Made by a program: the position numbers and the translations under genes. This document shows positions 1 to 7,044 of a DNA stretch of 10,693 bases, one piece after another. The notes under the pieces are model-generated. The model was not told the DNA's origin and made no database searches. It worked only from the letters and a program-made list of their open reading frames with translations. The stretch is from Planctomycetota bacterium (lineage in GTDB: Bacteria > Planctomycetota > PLA2 > JAEUHO01). Numbering within the stretch: the stretch's first letter is position 1; each line of letters begins with the position of its first letter. The stretch lies in the NCBI GenBank assembly GCA_026647295.1, contig JAPKHB010000096.1:1-10693 (forward strand). Direction: 5' to 3'.

Positions 1-2166
1 GGTGAGGCCGACCTGCCGCAGGCCCCGGCGCCCGTGTCCGGTGGCTTCGACTTCGGCGCCCCCGCGCCCGCGCCCGTGTCCGGTGGCTTCGACTTCGGCG
101 CCCCGCCCGCGCCCGCGCCCGTCCCCGCGGGCGGCAGCTTCGACTTCGGCGCGCCGCCCCCGGCCGCGCGCCGCCGGGGGGCGGGGCGGCGTCTCCTGGG
201 CAACCTGAACGACATCCTGCACCAGGTCGGGCCGCACTGGCGCAAGCTCGCGCTCGCCTTCGGCCTGATGGCCGTGGACTCGCTGGCCAGCATCGGGCGG
301 CTGATCGTGCTGCTGCCCGTGCTCGCCGGGATCTTCGGCGGGACGGCGGCCCTCGAACGGGCTCCGCCGGCGGGCGCCGACGAGGAGGCCGCCGCGCGCG
401 CGACCGCCGCCCAGGTCCTGGGCCTGGCCAGCGAGAACCCGGTGGCGGGCTTCGTCGCCGGGGTGGTCGAGCGCATCAACGGCCTCACCGAGCACTGGGT
501 GCCCGACGCCTGGACCGAGGGCGCCGGGGCCGGCGAGGCCGACCCGGCCCGCCGGGCGGCCGCGCGGGCCGCGCGCCGCACGGAGTACGCGATCCTCTTC
601 TCGATCTGCCTCCTCTTCGCGCTGCTCATCGCGGTGATGGCCGGCGCGAGCTACGGCGAGACCTACGTCTCGGCCAAGGCCGAGCTGTGCATCCTGATGG
701 ACGTGCGCGAGCGTCTGTGCCGGCGCCTGCTCGACCAGCCCATCTCCTTCTACGACGCGCGCCAGCGGGGGGAACTGGTGCAGCGCGTGCTGGGCGACGT
801 GAACGGCTACTCGGCCGGGCTCAACCTGGTCATCAACACGGTGCGCAGCGGGATGCAACTCCTGGTCTCGCTCGCGGTGCTGATTCCCCTGTCGCCGATC
901 TTGAGCCTGGTCCTCCTGCTGGCGGTCCCCTTCGTGGCCCCCATCCGCACCTTGAGCCGGCGGACCCTCAAGCGGGCCCACAAGCGCCAGGAGGAGAGCA
1001 CCCGCCTCTACCAGGTCCTGCTCCAGATCTTCTCGGGCATCCGCACCGTGAAGGCCTTCGCGTCCGAGGACCTGCGCGCCCGCGAGTTCCGGGCCACGGA
1101 CGAGGGCGTGACGGCCCGCGCGCTGAAGGTCCAGCGCGCCAAGTCGACCGCCGACGCCCTCATCACCCTGCTCAACAACCTGCTGGCCGTCGGGCTGGTC
1201 GTGGGCGGCGGCTGGCTGTACCTGCAGGGCGCGCTGCCGGTGGAGCCCGCGGTGCTGATCGTCTACCTGATCCTGATGACGAACATGTACCAGCCGGTCA
1301 AGGCGCTGGTGAAGCGCTTCAACCAGATGCAGGACTCCATGGCCAGCGTGGAACGCACGACCGATTGGCTGAACCTGCCGGTGGGGACGCCCGACGCCCC
1401 CGACGCGGTCCCGTTTCCGGGCGTGCGTCGCGCGGTGCGCTTCGAGGGCGTGGGCTTTGCCTACCACCCGGGCCAGCCGGTGCTCCAGGACGTGAGCTTC
1501 GAGATCCCGCGCGGGGCGACGGTGGCGCTGGTCGGCCCGTCGGGGGGCGGCAAGAGCACGTTGTGCGACCTGCTCATGCGCTTCTACGACCCCACCGAGG
1601 GCCGCATCGGCGTGGACGACGTCGACCTCAAGCGCGTGCAGCGCGCCTCGTTGCTGCGGCACAGCGCGATCGTGACGCAGACGCCCTTCCTCTTCCACGC
1701 CTCGATCCGCGACAACATCCGCCAGGGTCGCCTGGACGCGACCGACGAGGAGGTTGAGGCGGCGGCCCGCGCCGCCTTCATCCACGACCACATCGTGGGC
1801 CTGCCGGACGGCTACGACACCGAGGTCGGCGAGGCCGGCGTCCGCCTCTCCGGCGGGCAGCGCCAGCGGATCACGATCGCCCGCGCCCTGCTGCGCGACC
1901 CCGAGATCCTGATCCTGGACGAAGCGACGGCGAGCCTGGACACCGCCAGCGAGCAGGCCGTGCAGCAGGCGCTCGAACGCCTGCGGGCGGGCCGCACGAC
2001 CCTCGTCGTCGCCCACCGCCTTTCCACGGTGCGCAGCGCCGACCTGCTCCTCGTGCTGGACGGCGGGCGCATCGTGGAGCGCGGCACGCACGAGGCGCTG
2101 ATCGCCCAGGCGGGCCTCTATGCCTCCCTCGTGCGCATGCAGGACGTCTCGGCGCGGGAGCCGTAG
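1..2166 (+). CDS. ABC exporter, MsbA-type (membrane + ATPase half-transporter), 5' end outside window
   Basis: The gene encodes a half-transporter in which one chain carries a six-helix exporter membrane domain followed by a nucleotide-binding domain. Such proteins work as dimers in the inner membrane, and the MsbA branch flips lipid A or other lipids. The frame is open from base 1 with no stop, so the true start lies upstream; the GTG at 34 sits inside a repeat and is not a convincing start. Of 721 visible residues (base 1 = residue 1), 1-60 are a low-complexity FDFG-repeat tail. Hydrophobic segments start near residue 83 and near 196, with further ones in the mid-200s to 400s. The ATPase domain shows A-loop Tyr488, Walker A GPSGGGKST (512-520), Q-loop Gln560, LSGGQ (616-620), Walker B ILILD (636-640) with catalytic Glu641, and switch His672. 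All are intact, so it should be active. An unusual loop of about 80 residues separates helices 1 and 2. Family assignment is firm, but the substrate cannot be told from sequence. Confidence 0.93.
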   Translation, partial: GEADLPQAPAPVSGGFDFGAPAPAPVSGGFDFGAPPAPAPVPAGGSFDFGAPPPAARRRGAGRRLLGNLNDILHQVGPHWRKLALAFGLMAVDSLASIGRLIVLLPVLAGIFGGTAALERAPPAGADEEAAARATAAQVLGLASENPVAGFVAGVVERINGLTEHWVPDAWTEGAGAGEADPARRAAARAARRTEYAILFSICLLFALLIAVMAGASYGETYVSAKAELCILMDVRERLCRRLLDQPISFYDARQRGELVQRVLGDVNGYSAGLNLVINTVRSGMQLLVSLAVLIPLSPILSLVLLLAVPFVAPIRTLSRRTLKRAHKRQEESTRLYQVLLQIFSGIRTVKAFASEDLRAREFRATDEGVTARALKVQRAKSTADALITLLNNLLAVGLVVGGGWLYLQGALPVEPAVLIVYLILMTNMYQPVKALVKRFNQMQDSMASVERTTDWLNLPVGTPDAPDAVPFPGVRRAVRFEGVGFAYHPGQPVLQDVSFEIPRGATVALVGPSGGGKSTLCDLLMRFYDPTEGRIGVDDVDLKRVQRASLLRHSAIVTQTPFLFHASIRDNIRQGRLDATDEEVEAAARAAFIHDHIVGLPDGYDTEVGEAGVRLSGGQRQRITIARALLRDPEILILDEATASLDTASEQAVQQALERLRAGRTTLVVAHRLSTVRSADLLLVLDGGRIVERGTHEALIAQAGLYASLVRMQDVSAREP
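34..159 (+). repeat. Tandem coding repeat, three copies of a (V)SGGFDFGAP unit
   Basis: Within the ABC exporter gene, the codons for Phe-Asp-Phe-Gly occur at 46-57, 88-99 and 139-150. Copies 1 and 2 are nearly identical at the DNA level with a 42-nt period (14 residues). Copy 3 is offset by 51 nt and diverged (VPAGGSFDFGAP). Spacers are Pro/Ala-rich (APAPAP). The array may extend upstream of the window. It encodes a probably disordered tail on the cytoplasmic side of the first membrane helix. Confidence 0.85.
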
Positions 2167-2168
2167 GG

Positions 2169-2182
2169 GGCCCGCCCGGGCC
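2169..2182 (+). terminator. Possible GC hairpin after the ABC exporter gene
   Basis: GGCCC (2169-2173) and GGGCC (2178-2182) can pair over a 4-nt loop directly after the TAG stop at 2164-2166. There is no T-tract, so this is not a textbook intrinsic terminator. In such GC-rich DNA a 5-bp GC stem can arise by chance. Confidence 0.2.
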
Positions 2183-2186
2183 GGCG

Positions 2187-2192
2187 TAGGAT
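2187..2192 (+). promoter_or_regulatory. TAGGAT box 6 nt before the FAH-hydrolase ATG (candidate -10 of a leaderless transcript)
   Basis: TAGGAT is followed by exactly 6 nt (CGAGCC) and the ATG at 2199. The same arrangement, TAGCAT plus 6 nt plus ATG, precedes the pseudouridine synthase at 7436. TAnnnT hexamers close to the start codon are the known hallmark of leaderless transcripts in Deinococcus and actinobacteria. No clear -35 box is visible. An alternative reading is a weak AGGA ribosome binding site, although its spacing to the ATG would fit. Confidence 0.45.
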
Positions 2193-2198
2193 CGAGCC

Positions 2199-2795
2199 AT
2201 GGCCACGATCTACTGCATCGGTCGCAACTACGCGGCGCACGCCCGCGAGATGGGCGCCCCGGCCGACGCCGAGGGCGAGCCGGTGGTCTTCCTCAAGCCC
2301 GAGGCGGCCCGCCTGGAGCCGCCCGGCCCGATCCGCCTGCCCCCGGACGCCGGCGCGATCCACCACGAGGCCGAACTGGTCGTGCGCGTGGGCGCCGGCG
2401 CCGTCGCCGAGGCGCTCGCGCTGGGGCTGGACCTCACCGACCGGCCGCGCCAGGCCGCGGCCCGCGCCGCGGGCCTGCCCTGGGCGCGCGCCAAGGGCTT
2501 TCGGGGCTCGGCGCCCCTGGGCCCCTTCGTGCCCGCGGCCGACGTGGGCCCCCTCGACCAACTGACCTTCACCCTCGCGGTCAACGGCGCGGTCCGCCAG
2601 CACGGCCACGCCGCCCGCATGCTCCATTCCGTCCCGCGCCTCCTTGCCTACCTGGACGAGGTCTTCGGCCTGCGGCCCGGCGACCTCGTCTACACCGGCA
2701 CACCCGAAGGCGTCGGCCCGCTTGCGTTGGGCGACCGGCTGGTGCTGGCGCTCGCCGGCGTTGCGGCGGCGGGCTCGCGATGGGAGGTCGCGTGA
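2199..2795 (+). CDS. Fumarylacetoacetate-hydrolase (FAH) family protein, acylpyruvase-like (YcgM/FAHD1 type)
   Basis: This is a 198-residue cytoplasmic enzyme of the FAH fold. Relatives cleave C-C bonds in beta-diketo acids such as acylpyruvates, or decarboxylate oxaloacetate, using a divalent metal. Visible family motifs are GRNYAAH (8-14), FLKP (31-34), the metal site HHEAE (55-59, ligands Glu57 and Glu59), LDLT with the third ligand Asp78, PWARAKGF (94-101, conserved Lys99) and TGTPEGVGP (166-174). As I recall YcgM, its second Glu and the Asp are 29 residues apart; here the gap is 19, so a helix-sized piece of about ten residues is missing and the chain is shorter than usual. The ATG at 2199 lies just before the first conserved motif, with a TAGGAT box upstream. 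The stop overlaps the start of the next gene (GTGA), which suggests translational coupling. The family is sure; the exact substrate is not. Confidence 0.9.
   Translation: MATIYCIGRNYAAHAREMGAPADAEGEPVVFLKPEAARLEPPGPIRLPPDAGAIHHEAELVVRVGAGAVAEALALGLDLTDRPRQAAARAAGLPWARAKGFRGSAPLGPFVPAADVGPLDQLTFTLAVNGAVRQHGHAARMLHSVPRLLAYLDEVFGLRPGDLVYTGTPEGVGPLALGDRLVLALAGVAAAGSRWEVA
2782..2787 (+). promoter_or_regulatory. Ribosome binding site GGGAGG for the alpha/beta hydrolase
   Basis: GGGAGG lies 4 nt before the GTG at 2792, inside the end of the FAH gene. It supports GTG 2792 over the in-frame ATG at 2780, which has no Shine-Dalgarno sequence before it. The spacing is on the short side. Confidence 0.55.
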
Positions 2796-3607
2796 CGCCT
2801 TTTGGCCCCGACCCGCGCCGGGCGTGCGAACCGATCGAGGTGCCCGGCTCCGACGGCCGGCGGGTGCGCGCCGACGTGCACGGGCCCGCCGGCGCGCCGA
2901 CGGTGATCGTCGCGCACGGCTTCAAGGGCTTTCGCGCCTGGGGCTTCTTCCCCTGGCTGTGCGATCGCCTCGCCGCCGAGGGCTTTCGGGCCGTGCGCCT
3001 GGACTACTCGCACAACGGCGTCCAGGACCGCGACTTCGACCGCCTGGACCTCTTCCTGCTCGACACGCCCGAACGCCACCAGGAGGACCTGCACGCGCTG
3101 GCGGCGGTCCTGCCGGGGCCGCTCGGGCTGCTCGGCCACAGCCGCGGCGGGACCGACGCCCTGCTCTTTGCCGCCGCCGAGCCGCGGGTCCAGGCCGTCG
3201 TCACGCTGGCGGCGGTCGCCTCGACGCGGGCCGAGCCGCCGGACCTGGAGGAACGCCTGCGCACGCTGGGCTACTACCCGTACGTCAACGCGCGCACCGG
3301 CCAGACCATGCCCGTGGCCCGCAGCGCCTTTGAGAGCGGCCGGCGCCTGGACCTCGAGCGCGCGGCCCGCACCCTGGCGTGCCCGGTGCTGCTCGTGCAC
3401 GGCGCGGCCGACGAGAGCGTGCCCGTCGCGGACGGGCAGCGCCTGTGGGAGTGGATCCCGCGCGCCGAACGGCTCGTCCTGTCCGGCACGGGCCACACCT
3501 TTGGGGCCGGGCACCCCTTCGCCGGGCCGACGCACGGCCTCGCGCGCGCCGGGGCGGCCGCCGCCGACTTCCTGCGCCGGCACCTGCCAGGCCTCGGGCC
3601 GCCGTAG
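2792..3607 (+). CDS. Alpha/beta-fold hydrolase
   Basis: A serine hydrolase of 271 residues with no signal peptide, so probably cytoplasmic. The oxyanion-side motif AHGFKGF is followed by the nucleophile elbow GHSRGG with Ser117, the acid Asp207 in HGAADESVPV, and the base His235 in GTGHTF. The catalytic triad is therefore complete and correctly ordered. The overall pattern resembles the dienelactone-hydrolase, esterase and acyl-peptidase-like branch, but the substrate cannot be named. I chose GTG 2792, which makes a 4-bp GTGA overlap with the FAH stop and has GGGAGG upstream; ATG 2780 would add four residues. The overlap with the FAH gene suggests co-translation and possibly consecutive steps, for example ester or thioester hydrolysis next to acylpyruvate cleavage. 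That link is inferred from position only. The stop TAG at 3605-3607 is also part of a TAGAGT hexamer ahead of the peptidase gene. Confidence 0.88.
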   Translation: MTPFGPDPRRACEPIEVPGSDGRRVRADVHGPAGAPTVIVAHGFKGFRAWGFFPWLCDRLAAEGFRAVRLDYSHNGVQDRDFDRLDLFLLDTPERHQEDLHALAAVLPGPLGLLGHSRGGTDALLFAAAEPRVQAVVTLAAVASTRAEPPDLEERLRTLGYYPYVNARTGQTMPVARSAFESGRRLDLERAARTLACPVLLVHGAADESVPVADGQRLWEWIPRAERLVLSGTGHTFGAGHPFAGPTHGLARAGAAAADFLRRHLPGLGPP

Positions 3608-3619
3608 AGTGACGCGCCC

Positions 3620-3624
3620 GGAGG
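3620..3624 (+). promoter_or_regulatory. Ribosome binding site GGAGG for the M1/M28 peptidase
   Basis: GGAGG sits 8 nt before GTG 3633 and decides that start. An in-frame GTG at 3609 has no such site and would put eight extra residues before the signal peptide. A TAGAGT hexamer at 3605-3610 could be a -10 element giving a very short leader, but it overlaps the upstream stop codon and may be coincidental. Confidence 0.65.
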
Positions 3625-3632
3625 TCCTCCTC

Positions 3633-6600
3633 GTGCGCCGCACCCTCGTCCCCGCGTGGTTGATCCTGGTGGGCCTGGGCACGGCCCCGCCGGCGTGCCC
3701 CGAGCCCGCGGCCGCCCCCGCCGTCCACCACCTCGAGGCCCGGGTGCGCCTGGAGCCCGCGGCGCACCGGATCGAGGCCGAGGTGACCCTGCGCCCGGGG
3801 CGGGACCCGCTGCCCACCGACCCGGACGGCGCGCTGCGCTTCTGGCTCCACGGGGCCCTCGCGGTCGAGACGCCCGACCCCCGGTGGACCCTCGCGCCGG
3901 CCGAGGCCGCCCCCGGGGCGACGGCCTCGGGCGAGATGGGGCGCGGCGACGCCCTGGCGGTGCGTTCCTGGATCGCCCGGCCCGCCGCGGGCGGCCCGCC
4001 GCCCGCGGAACTTCCGCTGCGGCTGCGCGGGGTCATCGACCACCCGCTGGTCGAGGAGGAGCAGGAGTACGCCCGCTCCTTTTCGCGCACGCCGGGCACC
4101 ATCTCCGAGGCGGGTGTCTTCCTCGCGGGGGCCACCTGGTGGCTGCCCACGCTCCCGGGGAGCCTTTGCACCTTCACGCTGGAGGTGGACCTGCCCGCGG
4201 GGTGGGACGCCGTGAGCCAGGGCGCGCGCGGCCCGCCCCGCGACGCCGGCGGCCGGCGCGTGGCGACCTGGACCTGTCCGCACCCGATGGAAGAGGTCTA
4301 CCTCGTCGCCAACCGCTACACCCTCACGGAGCGCGCCTTCGGCCGGGTGCAGGCGCAGGCCTGGCTGCGCGCGCCGGACGCCGAACTCGCGGGCCGCTAC
4401 CTCGAAGTCACCGGCCAGTACCTGGACCTGTACGGCCGCCTGATCGGCCCCTACCCCTTCGAGAAGTTCGCGCTGGTCGAGAACTTCTGGGAGACCGGGT
4501 ACGGGATGCCCTCCTTCACGCTGCTCGGGCCGCAGGTCATCCGGCTCCCGTTCATCCTGCACTCCTCCTACCCCCACGAGATCCTGCACAACTGGTGGGG
4601 CAACTCCGTGTACGTCGACTACGCGGGCGGCAACTGGTGCGAGGGCCTGACGGCCTACCTCGCCGACCACCTCGTGCGCGAGGGCCAGGGCCGCGGCGAG
4701 GACTACCGCCGGGACGCCCTGAAGGGCTACCGGGCCTACGTCGGCGAAGGCAAGGACTTCCCCCTCGCCGCGTTCCGTTCGCGCCACTCCTCCGCCACGC
4801 AGGCGGTGGGGTACGGCAAGTCGCTGATGCTGTTCCACATGCTGCGCCGACGCCTGGGCGACGCGCGCTTCGTCGCGGGCCTGCGCGCCTGCTACCGCGA
4901 CCTGCGCTTTCGCCGCGCCGCCTTCGCCGACCTGGCGAACGCCTTCGGGCGCGCCAGCGGGGAGGACCTCGGCGCCTTCTTCCGCCAGTGGGTCGAGCGG
5001 CCGGGCGCCCCGGCCCTCGCGGTAAGGGTGACGAGCCCCACCGGACCGGTGCTGGAACTCGAACTCACCCAGCGCCAGGCCGAGGAGCCCTTCGACCTCG
5101 AGGTGCCCCTTGCGATCACGCTCGAGGGCCGCGCAACGGCCGAGTGGCGGACCGTGCGCCTGTCCGGGCGCCGGGGCCACGCGCGCCTTGCGTTCGACGC
5201 GCCCGTGCGGCGCGTGGACGTGGATCCCGCGTTCGACCTCTTCCGCCGGCTCGACCGGGCCGAGATCCCGACGACCTTCAGCGAACTGTTCGGCGCCGCG
5301 GAGGTGACGCTGGTCGTGCCGCCGGCGACCGCACCCGGCGCCGCCGCCTGGCACGCCGTCGCGCAGGCCTGGGCGCGCGGGGGCGGCGGCGGCGTGGAGG
5401 TGGTGGCCGCCGACCGGATCGCGGCGCTGCCCGCCGCACGCAGCGTCTGGATCCTGGGCCAGGACAACCCCTTCGCGGCGGCGGCCCGGTCCGCGCTGCG
5501 CGAGGCGGGGGCGACCTTCGACGGGGAGCGCCTCGTCGTCGGGGACGAGTCCTTTGCCCTCGCCGGCCGCGCGCTCGCCTTCGCGCTCCCGCACCCCGCC
5601 GACCCCGAACGGGCCCTGGGGTGGGTGCTCGGCACGGTGGCCGACGCGCTGCCCGGGCTCGCACGCAAGCTCCCGCACTACGGCCGGTACTCCTGGCTCG
5701 CCTTCGAGGGCGCCGAGCCGGCCAACGTGGGCAAGGGCCACTGGGAGGCGCACGGGTCGCCGCTGGTCGCGGCGCCCACCGACGCCGCGGGGCCGCTGGC
5801 CCCGCGCGGGGCGCTGCCCGCGCGCGAGCCGCTGGCGCGGCTCACGCCGCCCTTCGAGGCCGAGCGGCTGATGGCGCACGTGCGCTGGCTCGCCGACGAC
5901 GCCCGCGAGGGCCGGGGCGTGGGCACCGCGGGCCTGGAAGCGAGCGCCGAGTACGTCGCGCGCGCGCTGGCCGAGGCCGGGCTCGAGCCCGGCGGGCCGG
6001 AGGGCGCCTGGTTCCAGCCCTTCGAGTTGCCCGTGGGGCCCGCCGGCCGGCCCGTGACGTTGCGCAACGTGGTCGGCGTGCTCCGCGGCACGCGCCCGGA
6101 CTGGGCGGGGCAGTCCGTGGTCGTCGGGGCGCACTACGACCACCTCGGCCGGGGCTGGCCCGACGCCCACGCCGAGCACCGGGGCGAGGTCCACAACGGC
6201 GCGGACGACAACGCCTCGGGCGTCGCGGTGCTGCTGGAACTGGCGCGCGTGCTCGCCCGCGGCGGACCTCCCGCGCGCACGATCGAGTTCGTGGCCTTCT
6301 CGGGCGAGGAAGCGGGGCGGGTCGGGTCCCGGGCCTGGCTGGACGGGGCGTTGGCCCGCCGGGCGACGGCGATGATCAACCTGGACGGCGTCGGCCGGCT
6401 CGGCCGCGGCAAGGTCCTGCTGCTCGGCGCGGGGACGGCCCGCGAGTGGCCGCACATCGCCATGGGCGTGAGCCACGTCACGGGCGTCGAGTCGGCCTGC
6501 GTCGCCGACGACCCCGGGGGCAGCGACCAGGCCTCGTTTCACGCCGCGGGCATCCCGGCGGTGCAGGTGTTCACCGGGGCCCACCCCGACTACCACCGCC

Positions 6601-7031
6601 CGAGCGACGACGTGGAGCGGATCGACGCGGAGGGGCTGGTCAAGGTGGCCACCTTCGTGCGCGAGTGCCTGCTCTACCTGGCGGGGCGGGAGGCGCCGCT
6701 CCGCGCGACGTTCGCGGGGGCCGGGGCGCCGGGCGGGGCCCCCGCGCCGGACGCGCCCGGTCCGAGCCGCCGGGTGAGCCTGGGCACCGTGCCGGACTTC
6801 GCGCACCCCGGCCCGGGCGTCCGGGTGGCCGACGTCGTGCCCGGCAGCCCGGCCGAGGCCGCCGGCCTGCGCGCCGGCGACGTCCTGCTCGCCCTGGGCG
6901 GGGCGCGCCTGGAGGACCTGCGCGCCTACCAGCAGGCGCTGCTCGCGCACGCGCCCGGGGACCGCGTGCGGCTGCGCCTCGCGCGCGGGGACGCCGAACT
7001 CGAGGTCGAGGTGACGCTGGCGGAGCGCTGA
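3633..7031 (+). CDS. Secreted multidomain metallopeptidase: M1-like + M28 + PDZ fusion
   Basis: A protein of 1132 residues. Residues 1-31 look like a signal peptide: an Arg-Arg n-region, the hydrophobic stretch LVPAWLILVGLG, and an Ala/Pro-rich end. Cys22 lacks a good lipobox. The M1-like domain (about 30-460) has HEILH (zinc ligands His315 and His319, catalytic Glu316), the zinc ligand Glu337 in NWCEGL, and the conserved Tyr394 in YGKSLM. Two features differ from standard M1 aminopeptidases: the third ligand is 18 rather than 19 residues after the second His, and the GxMEN substrate motif is replaced by GYGMP (289-293). Residues about 463-735 form a linker region that I associate with this atypical M1 group. 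The M28 domain (about 742-1010) keeps the full two-zinc site: His834, Asp858, Glu892/Glu893, Asp918 and His988. A PDZ domain (about 1045-1130) ends the chain. Its likely job is peptide breakdown in the periplasm or outside the cell. Exact specificity is unknown. Confidence 0.9.
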   Translation: MRRTLVPAWLILVGLGTAPPACPEPAAAPAVHHLEARVRLEPAAHRIEAEVTLRPGRDPLPTDPDGALRFWLHGALAVETPDPRWTLAPAEAAPGATASGEMGRGDALAVRSWIARPAAGGPPPAELPLRLRGVIDHPLVEEEQEYARSFSRTPGTISEAGVFLAGATWWLPTLPGSLCTFTLEVDLPAGWDAVSQGARGPPRDAGGRRVATWTCPHPMEEVYLVANRYTLTERAFGRVQAQAWLRAPDAELAGRYLEVTGQYLDLYGRLIGPYPFEKFALVENFWETGYGMPSFTLLGPQVIRLPFILHSSYPHEILHNWWGNSVYVDYAGGNWCEGLTAYLADHLVREGQGRGEDYRRDALKGYRAYVGEGKDFPLAAFRSRHSSATQAVGYGKSLMLFHMLRRRLGDARFVAGLRACYRDLRFRRAAFADLANAFGRASGEDLGAFFRQWVERPGAPALAVRVTSPTGPVLELELTQRQAEEPFDLEVPLAITLEGRATAEWRTVRLSGRRGHARLAFDAPVRRVDVDPAFDLFRRLDRAEIPTTFSELFGAAEVTLVVPPATAPGAAAWHAVAQAWARGGGGGVEVVAADRIAALPAARSVWILGQDNPFAAAARSALREAGATFDGERLVVGDESFALAGRALAFALPHPADPERALGWVLGTVADALPGLARKLPHYGRYSWLAFEGAEPANVGKGHWEAHGSPLVAAPTDAAGPLAPRGALPAREPLARLTPPFEAERLMAHVRWLADDAREGRGVGTAGLEASAEYVARALAEAGLEPGGPEGAWFQPFELPVGPAGRPVTLRNVVGVLRGTRPDWAGQSVVVGAHYDHLGRGWPDAHAEHRGEVHNGADDNASGVAVLLELARVLARGGPPARTIEFVAFSGEEAGRVGSRAWLDGALARRATAMINLDGVGRLGRGKVLLLGAGTAREWPHIAMGVSHVTGVESACVADDPGGSDQASFHAAGIPAVQVFTGAHPDYHRPSDDVERIDAEGLVKVATFVRECLLYLAGREAPLRATFAGAGAPGGAPAPDAPGPSRRVSLGTVPDFAHPGPGVRVADVVPGSPAEAAGLRAGDVLLALGGARLEDLRAYQQALLAHAPGDRVRLRLARGDAELEVEVTLAER

Positions 7032-7044
7032 TCGGGCGGATCAG
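7028..7044. repeat. Perfect inverted repeat across two convergent stop codons
   Basis: CTGATC (7028-7033), a 5-nt GGGCG loop and GATCAG (7039-7044) form a perfect 6-bp stem. Each arm contains the TGA stop of one of the two convergent genes (7029-7031 plus; 7041-7043 minus). It could act as a small two-way terminator, although no T-tract follows on either strand. Confidence 0.5.

Noticed and set aside
34..36. GTG as the start of the ABC exporter
   Set aside because: The codon is the Val of a repeat unit that recurs in frame at 76. The frame is open to base 1 and there is no ribosome binding site.
2780..2782. ATG as the start of the alpha/beta hydrolase
   Set aside because: There is no Shine-Dalgarno sequence before it, while GTG 2792 has GGGAGG and a GTGA overlap. 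It is kept as an alternative that adds only four residues.
3645..3698. Peptidase N-terminus as a lipoprotein signal
   Set aside because: Cys22 follows hydrophobic residues, but APPAC does not match a lipobox. A standard signal peptide ending in the Ala/Pro-rich stretch fits better.
3285..6950. A 1221-residue open frame on the minus strand opposite the peptidase gene
   Set aside because: It is antisense to a gene with many intact catalytic motifs. Its translation is Arg/Pro/Gly-rich with no domain signal, as expected from GC-biased third positions.
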